Source: a bacterium (Candidatus Ratteibacteria) CG_4_9_14_3_um_filter_41_21 (GTDB lineage: Bacteria > Ratteibacteria > UBA8468). From it: 10,943 nucleotides of DNA. The notes below the pieces were generated by a model. It was given only the letters and a program-made list of their open reading frames with translations. It did no database searches and was not told the origin of the DNA. The DNA lies in contig PFWI01000110.1 in assembly GCA_002791075.1 (NCBI GenBank), forward strand, positions 1 through 10,943, written 5' to 3'. Below are positions 1 through 3,749 of the stretch, piece by piece; position 1 is the stretch's first letter, and every line of letters begins with the position of its first letter. The translations under genes and the position numbers were made by a program.

Positions 1-19
1 TGTCAAAGAGCAGAACTTA

Positions 20-38
20 CCCCTGATTAAATCAGGGG
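20..38. repeat. short perfect palindrome CCCC-TGATT-A-AATCA-GGGG
   Basis: This is a perfect inverted repeat with 9-bp arms (CCCCTGATT and AATCAGGGG) around a single A. It lies downstream of the fur-like gene. On the plus strand it is followed by a moderately T-rich stretch (CTTTAGTTTCTGTTT), but on the minus strand, the direction of fur transcription, there is no T tract, so it is not a convincing terminator for fur. It has the same layout as the palindrome at 1413-1433 (CCCC arms, TT-A-AA centre, different inner bases), which suggests a dispersed family of micro-palindromes. The repeat is certain; its role is not known. Confidence 0.7.
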
Positions 39-98
39 CTTTAGTTTCTGTTTATTATTAATTTTTGTTTAGTTCTTGACATAGAGAGTCTTCTATTT

Positions 99-545
99 TT
101 ATTGGCATTTATCGCACAATCCATAAAAGTGCACCTGGTGATTATTTATTTTAAAATTATATTTTTGAGATAAGATTTTTTCTACTTTATTGAATACCTC
201 TCTTTCTTCCTCTATAAAATCGGTATAATCAATCACTCTTCCACAGCGCCTACAAATCAAGTGGTGGTGATGCTTTTGTTTCTGGCTTGCAGTTAATTCA
301 TAGCGGCTCCTCCCATCTCCGAAATCAAATTTAAAAACAATTCCCAGATGAACCAAAAGTTGCAGGGTTCGATAGATGGTGGTTAAACCGACCGCAGGAT
401 AGGTTCTATGCACAGAAAGATAAATCTCCTCAGCCGATAAGTGTTTAGAAGTTCGACTGAGAATGCCTAAAATTATCTGTCGGGGCAGAGTTACTCTATG
501 ACCAGCATTTTGAAATTTTCCGTACCACCACGGGGGACCAGGCAT
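99..545 (-). CDS. Fur-family metal-responsive transcriptional regulator
   Basis: The 148-residue protein has the normal length and layout of the Fur/PerR/Zur family. The N-terminal part is a winged-helix DNA-binding domain (about residues 15-85) with the family pattern G-x-R-x-T-x-x-R near residues 15-22 and the recognition-helix sequence VGLTTIYRTLQLL at 52-64. The C-terminal part is the metal-binding dimerisation domain, with an HHHH cluster at 92-95 and the two structural-zinc CxxC pairs C98/C101 and C144/C147. Such proteins bind DNA when loaded with Fe, Mn or Zn and repress uptake or stress genes. The ATG at 545 has an AAAGGAG ribosome site about 9 bases upstream. The gene has its own promoter and a Fur-box-like operator (673-691), so iron-dependent autoregulation is likely. 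Fur, PerR and Zur cannot be separated with certainty from sequence; the operator favours Fur. Confidence 0.93.
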   Translation of the reverse strand: MPGPPWWYGKFQNAGHRVTLPRQIILGILSRTSKHLSAEEIYLSVHRTYPAVGLTTIYRTLQLLVHLGIVFKFDFGDGRSRYELTASQKQKHHHHLICRRCGRVIDYTDFIEEEREVFNKVEKILSQKYNFKINNHQVHFYGLCDKCQ

Positions 546-580
546 ATGTCTTCTCCTTTCGCTTACGCTTCAGTCGATCA

Positions 581-623
581 GGGTGCTCATCCCGAAGGGA
601 TCCCTTTGGGACATCTCGCACCC
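581..623. repeat. nested palindrome in the fur leader
   Basis: The outer arms GGGTGC (581-586) and GCACCC (618-623) enclose a near-perfect 22-bp palindrome at 590-611 with the core AAGGGATCCCTT. It falls in the roughly 140-base untranslated leader between the fur promoter and its ATG, so the mRNA should fold into a strong hairpin here, ending about 35 bases before the start codon. The whole GC-rich stretch from about 560 to 665 stands out from the AT-rich surroundings, which fits an inserted repeat unit. It could instead be a native regulatory leader. No known riboswitch class is recognised. Confidence 0.6.
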
Positions 624-672
624 GACGCTATCTCGTGCTCCTTACTCGTCGCACGGCGTCCCTTTTCTTATT

Positions 673-691
673 GCAAATGGTTTTCATTATC
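673..691 (-). promoter_or_regulatory. Fur-box-like operator of the fur-like gene
   Basis: Read on the minus strand the site is GATAATGAAAACCATTTGC. By my count 15 of 19 positions match the classical Fur box GATAATGATAATCATTATC. It begins immediately after the -10 hexamer (692-697) and covers the expected transcription start, so a bound repressor would block initiation. This supports iron-dependent negative autoregulation. The match is seen directly; binding is inferred. Confidence 0.7.
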
Positions 692-720
692 ATTATACCC
701 CAAAGAAATCTTCTTGTCAA
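692..720 (-). promoter_or_regulatory. sigma70-type promoter of the fur-like gene
   Basis: On the minus strand a perfect TTGACA (-35, 715-720) is followed after 17 bases by a perfect TATAAT (-10, 692-697). Hexamers and spacing are both at consensus. The start would lie near 685, giving a leader of about 140 bases before the ATG at 545. The Fur-box-like site abuts the -10. Confidence 0.85.
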
Positions 721-739
721 GAGAATGTAGGGTGGTAAA

Positions 740-1182
740 TCACCTGTTACACACAGAGACCAATCTTTCTTCAAGCCTCTCATAAGGGGTTTTCCCTCCT
801 AAAGAACCATGTGGCCTTTGATAATTAGTAAATACTCAGTAAAGGACGTTGTCCCGGTCATTGCGAGCCGAAGTTCAGGCGAAGCAATCTGACACGAAGT
901 GTCATTCCGAGTGAAACGAGGAATCTCTCTCTTCAGAGAAGTCAGGGATTGCCACGGCACTTTGTGCCTCGCAATGACAGATACGGGGTTGACTGAATAT
1001 TTACGATAATTATAATAATCTTGCCATTCCTTTAATCTCTGATTAAATAACCCAGTATCATCAATAACTACACCTTTTAACATTCTATAGAATTCTTCAT
1101 CATCTATTCTGTGAGAACGCTCTACTTTACCATTTAACCTTGGAGTAGCCGGTTTAATATAGATATGGTTAATTCCTTTATC
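740..1182 (-). pseudogene. IS481-type transposase remnant (integrase core), interrupted
   Basis: This is the C-terminal end of a DDE transposase with an rve integrase core. It reads HIYIKPATPRLNGKVERSHR and continues to WQDYYNY, where E of KVERSHR is the expected third acidic residue of the DDE triad. The frame then runs into the MITE-like element at 828-1004 and picks up foreign residues. Removing that element and one copy of the 8-bp duplication joins ...DYYNY in frame to QRPHGSLGGKTPYERL and on to the natural TGA at 740-742. The 5' side stops exactly at the end of a second element (1183-1295), and beyond it there is no transposase sequence, so the first two acidic residues and the helix-turn-helix are missing. 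The gene is dead. The IS481 assignment rests on the NGKVERSHR and RPHGSLGGKTPYERL motifs; another IS3/IS481-like group is possible. Confidence 0.85.
828..1004. mobile_element. 177-bp MITE-like element with 8-bp target duplication
   Basis: The ends are 13-bp inverted repeats, GTAAATACTCAGT (828-840) and ACTGAATATTTAC (992-1004), with one mismatch. GATAATTA lies directly outside both ends (820-827 and 1005-1012) as an 8-bp target-site duplication. Excision restores the transposase reading frame, which shows this is an insertion. Inside is a second inverted pair, GTCATTGCGAG (857-867) and CTCGCAATGAC (968-978), enclosing short hairpins such as GACAC-GAA-GTGTC and GGCAC-TTT-GTGCC. This CATTGCGAG core resembles a repeat common in environmental genomes (from memory). 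No gene lies inside, so it would be mobilised in trans by an unknown transposase. Confidence 0.85.
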
Positions 1183-1295
1183 TAATACCAATTTGACGTC
1201 AAAGATAGATCCCCCCCCTCCTTAATCCTCCCCCTCAAGGTGGGAGGTAGGTGGGGGTGAAGTATTACTCTATGTATGATGTCAAATTGGTATTA
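1183..1295. mobile_element. 113-bp MITE-like element with TA-type ends
   Basis: The 19-bp terminal inverted repeats are TAATACCAATTTGACGTCA (1183-1201) and TGATGTCAAATTGGTATTA (1277-1295), with one mismatch. Both ends finish in TA, as expected for a TA target duplication of the IS630/Tc1-mariner kind. The interior is a C-run and G-run pair (CCCCCCCCTCC near 1211, GGTGGGGGTG near 1251) able to fold back on itself. The element separates the transposase remnant from unrelated plus-strand sequence, so it marks the breakpoint of a deletion or rearrangement. It carries no gene. Confidence 0.7.
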
Positions 1296-1556
1296 AGTTC
1301 CCTGCGCAGAGACATAGGCGGGGAATATGCTTCAAGAGAGCTCAAGGGAATCCTGAAAGAATTCTTGAGAGAGCAGGCCTTTGTAAAAGCAGAGGGAAGA
1401 ACGGTCCATGTTACCCCGTATTAAATACGGGGTCACCGCCATGAGGATATTCTTCGTCCTCTTTTCAGCAATCTAAATCAGCGACTTATAGAGAAGGGAA
1501 TTGATGAAAGAGTGCCGTGGTTAGGCTATCGGAGGCTGGAGTTTCACTTCAATTGA
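1272..1556 (+). pseudogene. unrecognised gene remnant stopped by a palindrome insertion
   Basis: A single plus-strand frame reads through SLRRDIGGEYASRELKG and KGILKEFLREQAFVKAEGRT to VHVTPY, meets a TAA at 1422-1424, and continues in the same frame as HEDILRPLFSNLNQRLIEK and then GYRRLEFHFN before a TGA at about 1554-1556. The TAA lies inside the 21-bp palindrome at 1413-1433. Taking out 21 bases keeps the frame, so the older gene evidently read from VHVT into the downstream segment. The first codons from the ATG at 1272 come from the inverted repeat of the neighbouring element, so the true 5' end is lost. The composition is charged, helical and soluble. I do not recognise the family and assign no function. 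Confidence 0.55.
1413..1433. repeat. 21-bp perfect palindrome inserted in a coding frame
   Basis: The arms ACCCCGTATT (1413-1422) and AATACGGGGT (1424-1433) are perfectly complementary around one A. The design matches the palindrome at 20-38. Its length is a multiple of three, but its centre supplies an in-frame TAA (1422-1424) to the remnant gene that spans it. No direct target duplication is obvious. Confidence 0.75.
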
Positions 1557-1577
1557 AGAAGAATCGCGAAAAAAAAA

Positions 1578-1606
1578 TTGACAATCAGAATTTAGTGTAC
1601 TATTCT
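1578..1606 (+). promoter_or_regulatory. sigma70-type promoter upstream of a small ORF
   Basis: TTGACA (1578-1583), a 17-base spacer, and TATTCT (1601-1606) make a strong promoter-like signal preceded by an A tract (1569-1577). It points at the small ORF at 1633-1755 and, beyond it, at the arabinose operon starting at 1906. No clear terminator lies between except the hairpin-rich repeat at 1799-1858. It could therefore drive the small ORF, the operon, or both. Confidence 0.5.
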
Positions 1607-1632
1607 TAGGTTAAAATTTCAGAAGTGAAAAA

Positions 1633-1755
1633 TTGACAGTGTTGGCAGCATGTGATGCAATTCAACTGATGGTGAAGAAAGAGGATCTTTCAAATCTTGG
1701 TGCAAGAGAAATAAAAGAGAAAGTGTCAAATTTACTAGGGGTTCAGAATCCCTGA
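1633..1755 (+). CDS. 40-codon small ORF or gene fragment, unrecognised
   Basis: The frame starts at TTG (1633) and encodes LTVLAACDAIQLMV followed by KKEDLSNLGAREIKEKVSNLLG, ending at TGA 1753-1755. The sequence is amphipathic and protein-like, with charged residues spaced as in helices, and it lies about 30 bases behind a good promoter. The ribosome site (AGAAGTG) is weak and there is no ATG near the front. An upstream stop at 1612-1614 limits extension. It may be a real small protein or the surviving C-terminus of a larger deleted gene, which would fit the debris around it. No family is recognised. Confidence 0.3.
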   Translation: MTVLAACDAIQLMVKKEDLSNLGAREIKEKVSNLLGVQNP

Positions 1756-1798
1756 TACTACCTTATTGAGTTATCTCCGCATACCTGCTTAACTGAAC

Positions 1799-1858
1799 GT
1801 AGTTGCCCGATTTATCGGACTAAAATCAGCAATTTCGCCTCATAAATGAGGCAACTAC
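1799..1858. repeat. REPIN-like element, copy 1
   Basis: The outer inverted repeats GTAGTTGCC (1799-1807) and GGCAACTAC (1850-1858) flank two palindromes, CCGAT-TT-ATCGG (1807-1818) and GCCTCAT-AA-ATGAGGC (1837-1852). Each end read inwards is GTAG followed by a palindrome with a TT centre. That is the layout of two REP units in opposite orientation, as in REPINs. It lies about 50 bases before araB, so it falls in the promoter or leader region of the operon. Confidence 0.75.
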
Positions 1859-1905
1859 AATAAATTAACCGTTTTTAGGAGCAGACTCAATAACCATATA
1901 AAGAA

Positions 1906-3612
1906 ATGGGAAGAAATTATGTCTTAGGGCTTGATTTTGGCACCGATAATGTCCGCGCCTTAATCGTTGACCCGGCAAATGGAAAAGAGATGGGAACTGC
2001 GGTTGAAGATTACCCGCGCTGGAAAGATGGTCTTTACTGCAATCTCAAAATAGACCAGTTCAGGCAACATCCTTCCGATTACCTTGAGGCAATGATTAAG
2101 GTCGTGAAGGAAGTTATCAGAGATGCCTCCAAAAAGAAAGGGATAAAAAATATCGGCAGTAAGATAATTGGTCTCGGGATTGACACCACCGGAAGCACGA
2201 TTGTAGCGGTTGATGAAAAAGGTATCCCCTTGGCTCTCCGGCCAGAATTTAAAGAAAATCCCAATGGGATGTTCATCATCTGGAAGGACCACACCGCCAA
2301 AGAAGAGGCCTCTCTTATCAATGAAAAGGCTAAATCCTATAAGACCGATTACACCCGCTATAGCGGTGGGGTTTACTCCTCGGAGTGGTTCTTCTCCAAG
2401 ATTCTTCGAACATTAAAGCTCGATAAAAATGTGAGAAAATCCGCCTATAGCTGGGTGGAACATTGTGACTGGATAACCGGGTTATTGGTTGGCAATACCG
2501 ATCCTGTAAGGATGCTGCGTAGCAGATGTGCTGCGGGGCACAAAGCGATGTGGAGTAAGGATTGGAATGGGCTGCCATCCCAGGAATTCTTAAACCACGT
2601 GGATCCATTTCTAAAGGGTTTCCGGGCGCGTCTCTATCAGGAAACCTATACCTCCGATAAGAAAGCAGGAAATTTAAGTAAAGAGTGGGCGTGTAAATTG
2701 GGACTTTCCACCTCCGTTGTGGTAGCTGTTGGCGCCTTTGATGCCCATATCGGAGCGGTGGGAGCCGGCATTAAACCTAAAGTACTCTGCAAAATCATTG
2801 GCACCTCAAGTTGTGATATGGTGATCGCTTCTCATAAACAGATTGAAAAGAGGGCGATTAAAGGTATCTGTGGTCAGGTGGATGGTTCCATTGTGCCTGG
2901 CTATATTGGCCTGGAGGCAGGGCAGTCCTCAGTAGGTGATGCTTTTGCCTGGTTCAGAGATATTATTATCTGGAGTTTTGTAAATATCCTGCCGAAAACT
3001 TCCCTTGGTAAAAGTATCTCCGCTTTTCAGATGAAGGGACTAAAAGAGGAATTGAAAAATACCGTTTATCAGGTCCTTACCACAGAAGGAAAAAATATTA
3101 AACCGGCGGAATCAGGTCTTTTAGCCATTGACTGGTTTAATGGTCGGAGAACACCTTACGCTGACCAAGCTCTTCGTGGCGCTCTTGTCGGTATGAATCT
3201 GGGTTCTTTGCCCCCGGCAATATATAAAAGTATCATTGAATCAACCGCCTTTGGGGCAAAAAGGATTGTACAGCAATTTGCGGAAAAAAATATTGTTCTT
3301 GACTCGGTCATTGCTTGTGGTGGACTCTCCAGGGTAGAGTATGTGATGCAGATTACATCAGATATCTTAGGACTACCGATAAATGTTACCTCTTCTGAAC
3401 AGACCTGTGCCCTGGGAGCGGCAATCTTTGCCGCTGTGGCCTCGGGATACTATAAAAATACAAAGGAGGCGCAAAAGAGGATGTGTCCAGGCTTTAGCAA
3501 GACCTATATTCCAGATAAAACAAAGACCAAAGTTTATAATAAACTCTATCAACAATATTTAGCCGCCGGAAAATCCTTAGAGCCAATAATGAAAAAATTA
3601 GTAAAAATCTGA
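1906..3612 (+). CDS. araB: ribulokinase
   Basis: This ATP-dependent sugar kinase of the FGGY family phosphorylates L-ribulose to L-ribulose-5-phosphate, the second step of the bacterial L-arabinose pathway, in the cytoplasm. At 568 residues it matches the roughly 566 of E. coli AraB. The N-terminal phosphate-binding loop contains LGLDFGTDNVRAL (DFGT at 10-13). AraB-type signatures follow: WKDHTA, YSSEWFFSKILRTL, WVEHCDWITG, EAGQSSVGDAFAWF and DWFNGRRTPYADQALRG. The catalytic base is expected at D279 in GAFDAHIGAVGAG. The ATG at 1906 is the first possible start after an in-frame stop at 1891. Its ribosome site is weak; an AGGAG at 1877-1881 is about 24 bases away, too far to serve. It heads the operon with the GH78-type gene and araD. 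Other FGGY kinases such as xylulokinase are shorter and lack these motifs. Confidence 0.95.
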   Translation: MGRNYVLGLDFGTDNVRALIVDPANGKEMGTAVEDYPRWKDGLYCNLKIDQFRQHPSDYLEAMIKVVKEVIRDASKKKGIKNIGSKIIGLGIDTTGSTIVAVDEKGIPLALRPEFKENPNGMFIIWKDHTAKEEASLINEKAKSYKTDYTRYSGGVYSSEWFFSKILRTLKLDKNVRKSAYSWVEHCDWITGLLVGNTDPVRMLRSRCAAGHKAMWSKDWNGLPSQEFLNHVDPFLKGFRARLYQETYTSDKKAGNLSKEWACKLGLSTSVVVAVGAFDAHIGAVGAGIKPKVLCKIIGTSSCDMVIASHKQIEKRAIKGICGQVDGSIVPGYIGLEAGQSSVGDAFAWFRDIIIWSFVNILPKTSLGKSISAFQMKGLKEELKNTVYQVLTTEGKNIKPAESGLLAIDWFNGRRTPYADQALRGALVGMNLGSLPPAIYKSIIESTAFGAKRIVQQFAEKNIVLDSVIACGGLSRVEYVMQITSDILGLPINVTSSEQTCALGAAIFAAVASGYYKNTKEAQKRMCPGFSKTYIPDKTKTKVYNKLYQQYLAAGKSLEPIMKKLVKI

Positions 3613-3628
3613 ACTTATATAATCAAGA

Positions 3629-3677
3629 TGTAGTGGTCGAGCTTGCTCGACAGGGCAGAGTAAACTCTGCCACTACA
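3629..3677. repeat. REPIN-like element, copy 2
   Basis: The outer inverted repeats TGTAGTGG (3629-3636) and CCACTACA (3670-3677) flank two palindromes, GTCGAGC-TT-GCTCGAC (3636-3651) and GGCAGAGT-AA-ACTCTGCC (3654-3671). The layout is that of copies 1 and 3 but the stems are different sequences. It sits 17 bases after the araB stop codon, inside the operon, where the two mRNA hairpins could stabilise the araB message or reduce read-through into the next gene. Confidence 0.8.
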
Positions 3678-3693
3678 AATACAATATGTTTTA

Positions 3694-3716
3694 TGTAGTT
3701 GCCAACCTTGGTTGGC
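3694..3716 (+). repeat. single GTAG-type REP unit (half element)
   Basis: TGTAG (3694-3698) is followed by the palindrome GCCAACC-TT-GGTTGGC (3701-3716). It is one unit of the kind found twice, in opposite orientation, in the other copies. It lies 17 bases after copy 2 and 34 bases before the start of the GH78-type gene, so it is probably in that gene's leader within the operon mRNA. Confidence 0.65.
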
Positions 3717-3749
3717 TGTTGTGGATGTTCTATACTTAAAGGCGGGATA

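Noticed and set aside
76..104. TTGACA at 76-81 on the plus strand as a promoter
   Set aside because: There is no acceptable -10 at 16-18 bases distance and no plus-strand gene follows.
498..785. Plus-strand open frame of 95 codons
   Set aside because: It overlaps the fur start, leader, operator and promoter on the opposite strand, has low-complexity unrelated composition, and is explained by the GC-rich repeat in the leader.
799..1191. A continuous 130-codon minus-strand gene
   Set aside because: The first two thirds are a transposase fragment and the last third is translation of the MITE-like insertion, so it is not one functional protein.
3699..3749. TTG start giving the GH78-type protein 17 extra residues
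   Set aside because: The extension is coded by a REP palindrome and reads as a Cys/Gly-rich stretch unlike the family. The ATG at 3750 begins directly with the family-like MKWKGRWIW segment.
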